DNA from: AC-32 sp038237925
Lineage (GTDB): Bacteria; Actinomycetota; Thermoleophilia; Gaiellales; Gaiellaceae
Direction: 5' to 3'
Length of the DNA: 64,000 nt
NCBI GenBank assembly: GCA_038237925.1
Contig: JBBRYF010000009.1
Span: 49,903-113,902, forward strand
Shown here: in pieces, positions 57,684-64,000 of the stretch
Position numbering within the stretch: position 1 is the first letter of the stretch
Layout: every line of letters starts with the position of its first letter
Translations under genes and position numbers: made by a program
Notes under the pieces: model-generated
The model's database searches: none
What the model was told of the DNA's origin: nothing
Seen by the model: only the letters and a program-made list of their open reading frames with translations

Positions 57684-58688
57684 CCGGTCGGCCTCCTCGT
57701 TCAGCTCGCTCCGGGTCTCCCGAGGGATCCGGCCGAACGGCGTGAGGCGCACACCGCCGTGCTCGAACCGCCACGTGCCCGCCACCTCGCCGTCGACGAG
57801 GAACGTCCGCTCCGACTGGGGGTTCCGCACGTGGAAGATCCGCTCCCGGTACCGCTCCGGGAGGATTCCCGTGCGGCGGGCGTGGGCGAGGAGTGTCGCG
57901 TCCCACGTCGGGAGGAACCGCACGGGCGCAGGCATCTCGGCTAGCGGCAGCGGCGCCCGCGGCAGGTCGAGCAGCTCGTTGCCGCTCTCGTCCCGGAAGC
58001 GACGCAGAGGTAGCTGCTCGAGCGCGTTCGCAAGCGCGCCGACCCGCATGCCGGCCCAGTTCGCAAGATCGCCACGCGGCGCGGGCCCGAAGGCGCCGAG
58101 GTAGCGGCGCACGAGGTGCGCCCGCGCCTCGTCCTCCGACAGCGTCGGCTCCGGGCCGACCCAGTCCTCGGCGAGCCCGTAGAGATCGGCGCGGCGGCGC
58201 TCCCAGGTACCCGTGGGCGGCACGCGGACGAGGTCGACCCAAATCGCGGCGCCCGGCCGCCAAAAGCCGCTCGCGGCGAGCTCGGCCTGGCGGCGCGGCC
58301 CGTCGGCGAGGAAGCCCTTCAGCCCTCGCGCGACCCGCTCCAGCTCACCGTCCTTTGCGCCCTGGACGCGCCGCGACCACACTTTCCGCTCCTCGCGGAT
58401 CGCGATGATCAAGGGCCAGTAGTCGCGCCGCGAGACGACGTGGATCGTGTTGCGCATGATCATCGCCTGGACGAGCGAGCGCCGCTCCAGCGCCCGCGTC
58501 AGCGCCTCGCGCTCGAACCCCTCGACTCGCGACCAGAGCCCGACGTAGCCCGAGGGCGCGTACTGGGTCTGCAGGCAGCCGACCCGCTCGACCGCGTGCG
58601 GGAGCGGCAGGCGCCGCCGCTCGAGCAGGAGCTGGCGCGCCAGCAGCGCGCGGTTCAGCTCGCGGCGGGTGAGGACGCGTTCGGCCAC
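57663..58688 (-). CDS. winged helix DNA-binding domain protein (HTH_42, AlkZ-like)
   Basis: The 341-residue protein fits the HTH_42 family, which includes the DNA glycosylase AlkZ: ARQLLLERRRLPLPHAVERV, GCLQTQYAPSGYVGLWSR (the QxQ-type catalytic region is seen as Q-T-Q), QAMIMRNTIHVVSRRDYW and FLPTWDATLLAHARRTG. AlkZ unhooks DNA crosslinks; many family members have unknown substrates. No adjacent natural-product cluster is seen, so a general repair role is inferred. Confidence 0.82.
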   Translation of the reverse strand: MAERVLTRRELNRALLARQLLLERRRLPLPHAVERVGCLQTQYAPSGYVGLWSRVEGFEREALTRALERRSLVQAMIMRNTIHVVSRRDYWPLIIAIREERKVWSRRVQGAKDGELERVARGLKGFLADGPRRQAELAASGFWRPGAAIWVDLVRVPPTGTWERRRADLYGLAEDWVGPEPTLSEDEARAHLVRRYLGAFGPAPRGDLANWAGMRVGALANALEQLPLRRFRDESGNELLDLPRAPLPLAEMPAPVRFLPTWDATLLAHARRTGILPERYRERIFHVRNPQSERTFLVDGEVAGTWRFEHGGVRLTPFGRIPRETRSELNEEADRLAAFHA

Positions 58689-58739
58689 AGTTGGACGCTA
58701 ACGCGCGGGTAAGCTCGCCGGACCGAAGGAGGAGGGACG

Positions 58740-59018
58740 ATGGCGATCACGCTCCACCGCTGGAAGAACATGTTCGTGAAGGTTCCGGGTCACCCATGCT
58801 GGAAGGTGCAGAAGGCACTCGACCAAGCGGGTGTCGAGTACACCGTCGACCCGCTGCCCTGGCCCGGGAACCGCGACGAGACCGAGCGCCGGACCGGCCA
58901 GAAGAAGTACCCGTGGATCGAGTTCGAGGACGGCTCGATCTACCGCGAGGAGTCGAAGGACATGGCGCAGCGGATCAAGGACGGCAAGCTCGCCGAGGCG
59001 CCGCGGCTCCAGCGGTGA
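58740..59018 (+). CDS. glutaredoxin/GST N-terminal-like thioredoxin-fold protein
   Basis: The 92-residue protein (ITLHRWKNMFVKVPGHPCWK, then VQKALDQAGVEYTVDPLPWP and QKKYPWIEFEDGSIYRE) has a thioredoxin fold of the GST N-terminal or monothiol glutaredoxin type. Only one cysteine (Cys in HPCW) is at the active site, so it is monothiol or non-redox. AGGAGGGACG sits before ATG 58740. Its stop overlaps the GTG of the O-methyltransferase gene. Confidence 0.78.
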   Translation: MAITLHRWKNMFVKVPGHPCWKVQKALDQAGVEYTVDPLPWPGNRDETERRTGQKKYPWIEFEDGSIYREESKDMAQRIKDGKLAEAPRLQR

Positions 59019-59653
59019 TCGTCCCCGACGAGATCGACGCCTACGCCGAGGCGCACACGACCGCGCCTCCGGATTTGATGGCCGAGCTCTCCGAGGAGAC
59101 GAAGGCGAGCCTCGACTCACCACAGATGCTCACGGGCGTCGTCGAGGGCCGCTTCCTCGAGCAGCTCGTCTTCGGGCTCCAGGCCAAGCGCGTGCTCGAG
59201 CTCGGGACATTCAGCGGCTACTCGTCGCTCTCGATGGCCGCGGGGCTCCCCGACGGCGGCCACATCGACACCTGCGAGGTCGAGGAAAAGCACGCCGAGG
59301 TCGCGCGCCGCTACCACGCGCGGAGCCCGTACGCCGACCGGATCACGATCCACATGGGGCCCGCGCTCGAGACGATCGAGCGGCTCGGCGGCGAATGGGA
59401 CTTCGTCTTCATCGACGCCGACAAGGAGAACTACGCGAATTACTACGAGGCGCTGCTGCCGCGCCTCGCGCCGGCCGGGCTGATGGCGATCGACAACACG
59501 CTCTGGAGCGGCCGAGTCCTCGACGATGGGGACGATTCGCCCGCCACGCGCGCGATCCGCGAGCTGAACGACCGCATCGCGGCGGACGATCGCGTGGTCG
59601 CGGTACAGCTGACCGTCCGTGACGGCGTCACCCTGATCCGCCGCAAGGGGTAG
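59015..59653 (+). CDS. class I O-methyltransferase
   Basis: The 212-residue protein matches the O-methyltransferase family 3 (catechol/caffeoyl-CoA type): VLELGTFSGYSSLSMAAGLP (motif I), CEVEEKHAEVARRYHARSPY, DFVFIDADKENYANYYEALL (motif with metal-binding Asp) and AIDNTLWSGRVLDD. GTG 59015 overlaps the stop of the thioredoxin-fold gene. Substrate unknown. Confidence 0.9.
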   Translation: MIVPDEIDAYAEAHTTAPPDLMAELSEETKASLDSPQMLTGVVEGRFLEQLVFGLQAKRVLELGTFSGYSSLSMAAGLPDGGHIDTCEVEEKHAEVARRYHARSPYADRITIHMGPALETIERLGGEWDFVFIDADKENYANYYEALLPRLAPAGLMAIDNTLWSGRVLDDGDDSPATRAIRELNDRIAADDRVVAVQLTVRDGVTLIRRKG

Positions 59654-59670
59654 CTACAATCCCCCGGCTC

Positions 59671-59746
<76 letters not shown>

Positions 59747-59748
59747 TT

Positions 59749-59774
59749 AAAAGGCCCGCAAACGCGGGCCTTTT
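59749..59774 (+). terminator. Rho-independent terminator after tRNA-Ala
   Basis: AAAAGGCCCGC-AAAC-GCGGGCCTTTT, an 11 bp stem ending in TTTT, directly after the tRNA. Confidence 0.92.
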
Positions 59775-59911
59775 GCTATCCGCTGAGAGAACGCACAACC
59801 TGGATCGGCGCCGTGGCCAAGTTTTGGTCAAGTGACGTCATCTTCGAAACACACTCGCTCACAGAGGACAACGAGCGACTGCTTGGACTGTTGGCCGGCG
59901 ATCGACTCGCG

Positions 59912-60379
59912 TTACTGCTCGGTGGTCGCGCCGAGCTCAGTTAGGAGTTCGCGCAGTTGCTGCATGCCTCGCGTGCCGAGGCGGCGGGTCCATTCCTCTT
60001 CGACCGTGGCGATAACCGAAAGCGCGGCGCGGATCTGCTGCCAGCCGCGGTCGGTTGGGAACACGAGAGTGGACCGGCGGTCGGTCGGATCGGCTCGGCG
60101 CTCCACGTATCCACGCTGTTCGAGGTAGTCGACGAGGTAGCCCATCGACTGCTTGGTGATCTGTGCTCGCGCGGCGAGGTCGGTGAGGCGGGAGCCGTCT
60201 GAGCCGAGGTGCTGGAAGACGGCGGTGTGAGCTGGGCGGATGTCGTCGAAGCCGAGCTCGGCCAACCCGGCGCTGACGCGTCGCACGACCTCCTGGAAGG
60301 GTGTTCGGAGCAGGATCCCGATGTTCGGGCGTTCGTCCTTGGACGACCCGCGCAGCGCCCGTTTGTCGAGGCTTGACAT
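59912..60379 (-). CDS. MarR-family transcriptional regulator
   Basis: The 155-residue protein has the MarR winged-helix pattern: AHTAVFQHLGSDGSRLTDLA, RAQITKQSMGYLVDYLEQRG (recognition helix) and YVERRADPTDRRSTLVFPTD (wing), then a dimerising helix region. It is divergent from the secreted protein at 60458; palindromic GTCAGAATC/GATTCTGAC sites in the shared upstream region are the likely operator, so it probably represses itself and that gene. Ligand unknown. Confidence 0.9.
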   Translation of the reverse strand: MSSLDKRALRGSSKDERPNIGILLRTPFQEVVRRVSAGLAELGFDDIRPAHTAVFQHLGSDGSRLTDLAARAQITKQSMGYLVDYLEQRGYVERRADPTDRRSTLVFPTDRGWQQIRAALSVIATVEEEWTRRLGTRGMQQLRELLTELGATTEQ

Positions 60380-60394
60380 ACCGTCTCTGATTTT

Positions 60395-60425
60395 GTCAGA
60401 ATCCCGGATAGTCAGAGATTCTGAC
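60395..60425. promoter_or_regulatory. inverted repeat, probable MarR operator
   Basis: GTCAGAATC (60395-60403) is mirrored by GATTCTGAC (60417-60425), with extra half-sites TCTGA (60386) and GTCAG (60411). It lies between the divergent MarR and secreted protein genes, where MarR operators usually sit. Confidence 0.6.
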
Positions 60426-60457
60426 TATATGTGGCCATCCCACAGAAGGGCCGCAAC

Positions 60458-60895
60458 GTGAAGAAGATACTGACAACGATCGCGGCCGGTTCTGCCGCGG
60501 CACTGCTCGCCGCAGGCGCAGGCACAGCGGCCCCACGCCAGCCGATGACGCTCGACTGCCAAGGCCTCGGAACCGTGCAGATTCTCGTGCCGCCGGCGCA
60601 CGGCGCCAACATGAATTGGGGTGCAGCACAGATCGTCGGCGACGGTCACTCAATCGCCGTCCAGTTCGAGTTCAGCGCGTTCGACACCACCGTCGGAGCG
60701 ATGCTCTTCGACAGCGGACCAATCGCCAAGGGTGGCGGCAACGCAAACCCGAACCAGCCAACGATCTCCTGCTCACAGACCCAGACGGCGACACTCGCCG
60801 ACTTCCAACAGCCCGGTGATCCACCGCCTGCGGCTCCCTTCGCACTCACCGACAGCGTCACGTTCCGGATCGACGTACAGGTAATCCTGAAATAG
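60458..60895 (+). CDS. small secreted protein controlled with MarR
   Basis: The 145-residue protein (GTG 60458; AAGGG eight bases upstream) has a signal peptide (KKILTTIAAGSAAALLAAGA, cleavage after GTA). The mature part (TLDCQGLGTVQILVPPAHGA, GDGHSIAVQFEFSAFDT, then SVTFRIDVQVILK) is beta-rich with two Cys and no recognised domain. A longer reading from 60431 is possible. It could be an extracellular binding protein. Confidence 0.7.
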   Translation: MKKILTTIAAGSAAALLAAGAGTAAPRQPMTLDCQGLGTVQILVPPAHGANMNWGAAQIVGDGHSIAVQFEFSAFDTTVGAMLFDSGPIAKGGGNANPNQPTISCSQTQTATLADFQQPGDPPPAAPFALTDSVTFRIDVQVILK

Positions 60896-61205
60896 CCGAC
60901 CCACCTCGCGGGGCGGCCGACCCCACGCCCGGCCGCCCCCCAGTCCGCGCTCAACAACCAGTCGCGGCGAAAGCGAAACCCGTGGGCCGCAACTGTGCGT
61001 CGCGTCCGACGGCCTCCTCGCCTTCACCCGACCCGACGAAGACGACGTCTTCGGTACACAGTCTCTCAGCGCCGCCTGAAGTCGCGCCGCTCGAAGGCTT
61101 CGTCCACTGCGCTTCAGCGCGTCCCGCACCGCCTCCGCGACGTCGCACCTCTCGGCAAGCTTAAGCCACGGCTATCGCGCTTCCAAGGGGAAGGCTGCGT
61201 CGGCT

Positions 61206-61227
61206 GGGCCAGCGTTCCGCAATGAGC
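61206..61227 (+). repeat. GGCCAGNGTTCCG repeat copy 1
   Basis: GGGCCAGCGTTCCGCAATGA, preceded by AAGGGGAAGGCT as in copy 3. Member of a dispersed intergenic family with copies at 61271, 63159 and 63841. Confidence 0.6.
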
Positions 61228-61270
61228 TAGATGCGACCGACGACCTTACCCGGGACGGGAAGCTTCGCTT

Positions 61271-61297
61271 GGGCCAGTGTTCCGAAATGACGCCTGA
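61271..61297 (+). repeat. GGCCAGNGTTCCG repeat copy 2
   Basis: GGGCCAGTGTTCCGAAATGA followed by CGCCTGA, 65 bases after copy 1. Confidence 0.65.
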
Positions 61298-61341
61298 ACC
61301 TTGAGCGCGGCGGTTCCAGTGATGGCGCTAGCGCGGCTCGA

Positions 61342-62706
61342 CTACGGGTTCGGCAGGGAGGCACGGTAGACGCGCCAACTGCCGGGGACGCCTTTGAGTT
61401 CGCGCTCTCCGCGATCTTCGAGGAGGAGCCCGGTGCCGGCGACCAGATCCTTGACCGTCTGCGAAACGAGCACCTCGCTTGGGCCGGCGGAGGCGGCGAC
61501 TCGGGCACCGATCGAGACGGCCAGGCCTGCGACCTTTCCGTCGTGAAGCTCGCACTCGCCGGTGTGGACGCCAGCGCGCACCTCGAGGCCGAGATCACGA
61601 ATGCCGTCGACGAGTGCCTGGGCACAACGAATGGCCCGCGCCGGGCCATCGAAGGTTGCGAAGAAACCGTCGCCGGCGGTGTCGCGCTCCTCGCCACGGA
61701 AGCGCGTAAGCTCTCGACGAACGTGAGCATGGTGACGCTCAAGCAGCTCGCGCCAGGCACGATCCCCGAGTTCGGCCGCCCGCTCGGTCGAGCCGACGAT
61801 GTCAGTGAAGAGAACGGTCGCCAGAACGCTGTCCGGGACATCGGGAACAGTTTTAAGGGCGACAAAGCGCGCCACTTCTTCGGGGATCTCCGGCGACAAG
61901 AAGATGTGTTGGTAGTCCATCCCTGAGACGCGAAGCGCACGTGCAGAGGGGATTCGGTCGATGACTTCTCGGGCGTTTCGTTCCGCGTTCCCGGACGTGC
62001 GATACATAACGAGGGTTGGCACACGGACCGCCGGCAGAACCTCGCGAAGGTCGGTCTCGATCCAAGCGCGGTGGAGCGCGTACGCGGCGGCCGGACTGGC
62101 CCCGACTCGGAGCCAGTTGGCGAACCACTCCCGCTCCGCCGGGTTGGCGGAGAGCGACGGCGAGGTGTCCCCGAGAATCTCATTGCTAAGTTCCTTCGTG
62201 CCCCACCGCTCGCGTAGCTCAGCGAGCCGGGCGCGCCAGAACTCGCTCTGCGCGTCAGGTTGGTAAGCAACCGGGTGAAAGAGAATGAGCGCGCGCGTCC
62301 GCTCCGGATACGTCGCGGCGTACAACGCGGCCATCGAGCAGCCCTCGTGCGACGCCAGAAGGACTGTGCTTGACGAACCCGCGGCCTCGAGGACCGCGTG
62401 CAGGTCCTCCATCCGCGTCTCGAGGGCAGCAAACTGGCCGCCGTGGTCTGAGAGACCCGTCCCGCGCTTGTCGAAGAGAATCAGCCGAAACGACTGGGCG
62501 AGTTGCTCGTAGAAGTCGCGCCAGTGCGCCAGCTCCCAGCCGTAGACGAGGTTCGAGACGAAATCCGGGACATAGGCGAGGTCAGTCTCGCCATCGCCCA
62601 CAAGCTGATAGGCGATCGCGACGCCACCGTTCCGCGCGTACCGGATCTCAGCTGCCACAACCGAATAATGTCGAACGCCGGGCCCACGCCCAACCTTAAT
62701 CGGCAT
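61342..62706 (-). CDS. alpha/beta hydrolase-like domain fused to class III adenylate/guanylate cyclase
   Basis: The 454-residue protein has an N-terminal alpha/beta hydrolase fold (about 1-285; LILFDKRGTGLSDHGGQF, ALYAATYPERTRALILFHPV) and a C-terminal class III nucleotide cyclase (about 290-450; LATVLFTDIVGSTERAAELG with metal Asp, AGDGFFATFDGPARAIRCAQ with the second Asp, GLEVRAGVHTGECE, and SIGARVAASAGPSEV). The nucleophile elbow reads LLASHEGCSMAAL; the family usually has Ser-x-Gly where this has His-Glu-Gly, so the hydrolase is probably inactive and acts as a sensor (inference). Related fusions occur in mycobacteria and Thermoleophilia. Confidence 0.85.
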   Translation of the reverse strand: MPIKVGRGPGVRHYSVVAAEIRYARNGGVAIAYQLVGDGETDLAYVPDFVSNLVYGWELAHWRDFYEQLAQSFRLILFDKRGTGLSDHGGQFAALETRMEDLHAVLEAAGSSSTVLLASHEGCSMAALYAATYPERTRALILFHPVAYQPDAQSEFWRARLAELRERWGTKELSNEILGDTSPSLSANPAEREWFANWLRVGASPAAAYALHRAWIETDLREVLPAVRVPTLVMYRTSGNAERNAREVIDRIPSARALRVSGMDYQHIFLSPEIPEEVARFVALKTVPDVPDSVLATVLFTDIVGSTERAAELGDRAWRELLERHHAHVRRELTRFRGEERDTAGDGFFATFDGPARAIRCAQALVDGIRDLGLEVRAGVHTGECELHDGKVAGLAVSIGARVAASAGPSEVLVSQTVKDLVAGTGLLLEDRGERELKGVPGSWRVYRASLPNP

Positions 62707-62777
62707 CCAGGCGTTCGCTCACTCCTCTGCGCGAGTGCTTCCGGAGTGTTCCCTGAGGGAATAGGCTCTAGCGCGCC

Positions 62778-63128
62778 GTGAGCGTCAAGCGGATCAAGCC
62801 GAATATCCTGTCTGAGCACTTCGACGAGAGCCGGTCGTTCTACAAAGACGTGATCGGCCTCGACGAGGGTGACGGTCTCGACTGGATCTTGTTCTTCGGG
62901 ACGGATCAGCCGGAAGTGCAGTTGAGCGTGATGAAGCTCGACATCAAGGCGCACGTTCATCCGGACATATCAATCGAAGTTGATGACGTCGACGCGGTAC
63001 ATGAGCGCGCTCGCACCACCGGTGCCGAGATCGTCTACCCGATGACCGACGAGGAGTGGGGACTTCGACGGTTTTTCATCCGCGATCCCAACGGCACGGT
63101 CATAAATGTGACCGAGCACCGTACTTAG
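62778..63128 (+). CDS. VOC-superfamily (glyoxalase/bleomycin-resistance-like) protein
   Basis: The 116-residue protein starts at GTG 62778 (MSVKRIKPNILSEHFDESRS) and shows the VOC fold: FYKDVIGLDEGDGLDWILFF, DISIEVDDVDAVHERARTTG and WGLRRFFIRDPNGTVINVTE. It is a single-module metal-binding or ligand-sequestering protein; the reaction is not predictable. About 70 bases upstream separate it from the divergent cyclase gene. Confidence 0.88.
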   Translation: MSVKRIKPNILSEHFDESRSFYKDVIGLDEGDGLDWILFFGTDQPEVQLSVMKLDIKAHVHPDISIEVDDVDAVHERARTTGAEIVYPMTDEEWGLRRFFIRDPNGTVINVTEHRT

Positions 63129-63158
63129 TTTTACGCTCGAGGGAAGGCTCCATCCGGC

Positions 63159-63185
63159 GGGCCAGTGTTCCGGAATGACCCCTGA
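63159..63185 (+). repeat. GGCCAGNGTTCCG repeat copy 3
   Basis: GGGCCAGTGTTCCGGAATGA followed by CCCCTGA, preceded by GAGGGAAGGCT. Between the VOC and cupin genes. Confidence 0.65.
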
Positions 63186-63248
63186 GCCTGGTTCGATCCT
63201 TGTCCGCCCCTGCGTTCAAGCCCGAGTTCCCTCGCTTAGGATTCTTCG

Positions 63249-63809
63249 ATGGTTCCGGAAGCCGAGTTCGAGGATGCAGGGGCAGGTCTCGTCCCGAAGA
63301 CGACCGGCTGGTTCGTGCTCGACGTGCGTAAGGCACGCTGGTCGGACAAGCCTGAGCAGGGGTGGGCGGTGTCGCTGACCGGCAGAGACGAGTACGAGGC
63401 GGAGACGTTCTTCCCGATGCTCGGGATGGCGGTTCGGGTTGCTCGTGCGGGCGATGTGACGACGACCTACCACTGGGAGACCGAGCAGGAGGACTTCCTC
63501 GTGCTCAGCGGCGAGTGCATCGCGATCATCGAGGGGCAGGAGCGGCCGCTTCGCCGCTGGGACTTCGTCCACTGCCCGCCCGGCACGAAGCACGCCTTCG
63601 TCGGTGTGGGCGACGAACCGTGCGTGCTCCTTTGTGCGAGTTCACGTCAGTTCCAGAAGGACGGGCCTTGGGGCTACTACTGCTACGACGAGACGGCGGA
63701 GAGATACAACGCCGCCTCTCCCGAGGACACGCAGGACGGAGAGATCGCGTACGCCCGCTTCCCGGATACGCGTGTGGCGCGCTACCCCGGCGGTCTGCTG
63801 CCCGAATAG
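63249..63809 (+). CDS. cupin-domain protein
   Basis: The 186-residue protein is a cupin: the first motif TTTYHWETEQEDFLVLSGEC has metal ligands His and Glu, and the second, FVHCPPGTKHAFVG, the last His. It may bind a metal and act as isomerase or dioxygenase, or just bind a small molecule. ATG 63249 opens MVPEAEFEDAGAG. A repeat copy and about 60 bases separate it from the VOC gene. Neighbouring VOC and cupin genes are typical of small-molecule detoxification, but no pathway is clear. Confidence 0.87.
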   Translation: MVPEAEFEDAGAGLVPKTTGWFVLDVRKARWSDKPEQGWAVSLTGRDEYEAETFFPMLGMAVRVARAGDVTTTYHWETEQEDFLVLSGECIAIIEGQERPLRRWDFVHCPPGTKHAFVGVGDEPCVLLCASSRQFQKDGPWGYYCYDETAERYNAASPEDTQDGEIAYARFPDTRVARYPGGLLPE

Positions 63810-63840
63810 TGACCGGCACGCGGAACCAAGACACTCGGCT

Positions 63841-63867
63841 GCGCCAGCGTTCGGGAATAACCCCTGA
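63841..63867 (+). repeat. GGCCAGNGTTCCG repeat copy 4 (divergent)
   Basis: GCGCCAGCGTTCGGGAATAA followed by CCCCTGA, a more divergent member. The last 190 bases of the window (63810-64000) hold this and no supported complete gene. Confidence 0.5.
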
Positions 63868-64000
63868 CGCTGTCCCGGAACGAGGGAGGCGAATCGCGCG
63901 AACGAGGATTCGCCCGGCTGAGCCCGATGGGGTCTGAAGCGCTAGGTGCGCCTGCGCTCATGCTCTAGCCTCGTCTCATGTCGGTCAGCGCACACCGGAA

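Larger units (their letters stand above)
60896..61341. other. 446 bp gene-free stretch with two repeat copies
   Basis: No convincing protein or RNA gene was found here. Short open frames on both strands (for example 60951-61148, minus) look like shadows. The right half contains two copies of the GGCCAGTGTTCCG repeat. Confidence 0.5.

Noticed and set aside
63978..64000. ATG at 63978 as the start of a further gene at the right edge
   Set aside because: Only seven codons are visible; cannot be supported.

Overview
The window is GC-rich, densely coding chromosomal DNA from an actinobacterium, most likely of the Thermoleophilia type (Gaiellales/Solirubrobacterales-like). This placement is inferred from the high GC content, the dnaX-ybaB-recR-lysC-asd order, a membrane-anchor-less succinate dehydrogenase of the SdhABE kind, the PspA/PspAA/PspAB module, a LigD split into separate polymerase and ligase genes, and many GTG/TTG starts. 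No 16S gene is present to confirm it.

Layout. 1-7173: a lysyl-phosphatidylglycerol-synthase-like protein cut by the window edge, then sdhA, a lipoprotein, sdhB and an HdrB/SdhE-like subunit, followed by a phosphoesterase and a GNAT-like protein. 7259-9794: a NarL-type two-component system and a stand-alone MshEN domain protein. 9857-15468: the leftward operon dnaX-ybaB-cNMP-binding-recR-lysC-asd, the SRP RNA and tRNA-Val. 15534-20950: a cell-surface acyltransferase, a small secreted protein, a decayed BTAD regulator, a 26-codon small ORF, an aquaporin and a cupredoxin. 20961-32244: three tRNA-Ser genes. The tRNA-Ser(CGA) gene holds a 10.6 kb integrated island (21136-31753) bounded by a 63 bp direct repeat. 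32348-36033: LigD polymerase, DNA ligase, FabF. 36133-41380: two tandem giant beta-propeller/PASTA surface proteins. 41391-50531: metabolic enzymes, a GAF/GGDEF/HD-GYP c-di-GMP protein, MscS channel, flippase-like protein and others. 50827-54272: tRNA-Ser(TGA), serS, cytochrome c, a large membrane protein. 54288-56975: HtpX and the phage-shock proteins. 57015-63809: assorted enzymes, tRNA-Ala, a MarR regulator with a secreted protein, a hydrolase-cyclase fusion and a dispersed intergenic repeat family.

The island is the most unusual part. It carries an integrase, a replication/helicase-like ATPase broken by a frameshift, an excisionase-like DNA-binding protein, an XRE repressor, tiny membrane proteins and cargo (methyltransferase, a beta-propeller protein, proteins of unknown function). 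Between cargo genes lie repeated modules, each made of the C-terminal half of the excisionase-like gene; two of them also carry helically phased TGGCGC sites. The same sites occur at both island ends. This looks like a composite element built by repeated accretion at one tRNA.

A second theme is serine decoding: four tRNA-Ser isoacceptors (GCT, CGA, GGA, TGA) and seryl-tRNA synthetase lie within about 31 kb. A third is cyclic-nucleotide signalling: a dual GGDEF/HD-GYP protein, a MshEN protein, a cNMP-binding protein and a class III cyclase. No CRISPR array or rRNA gene was seen.
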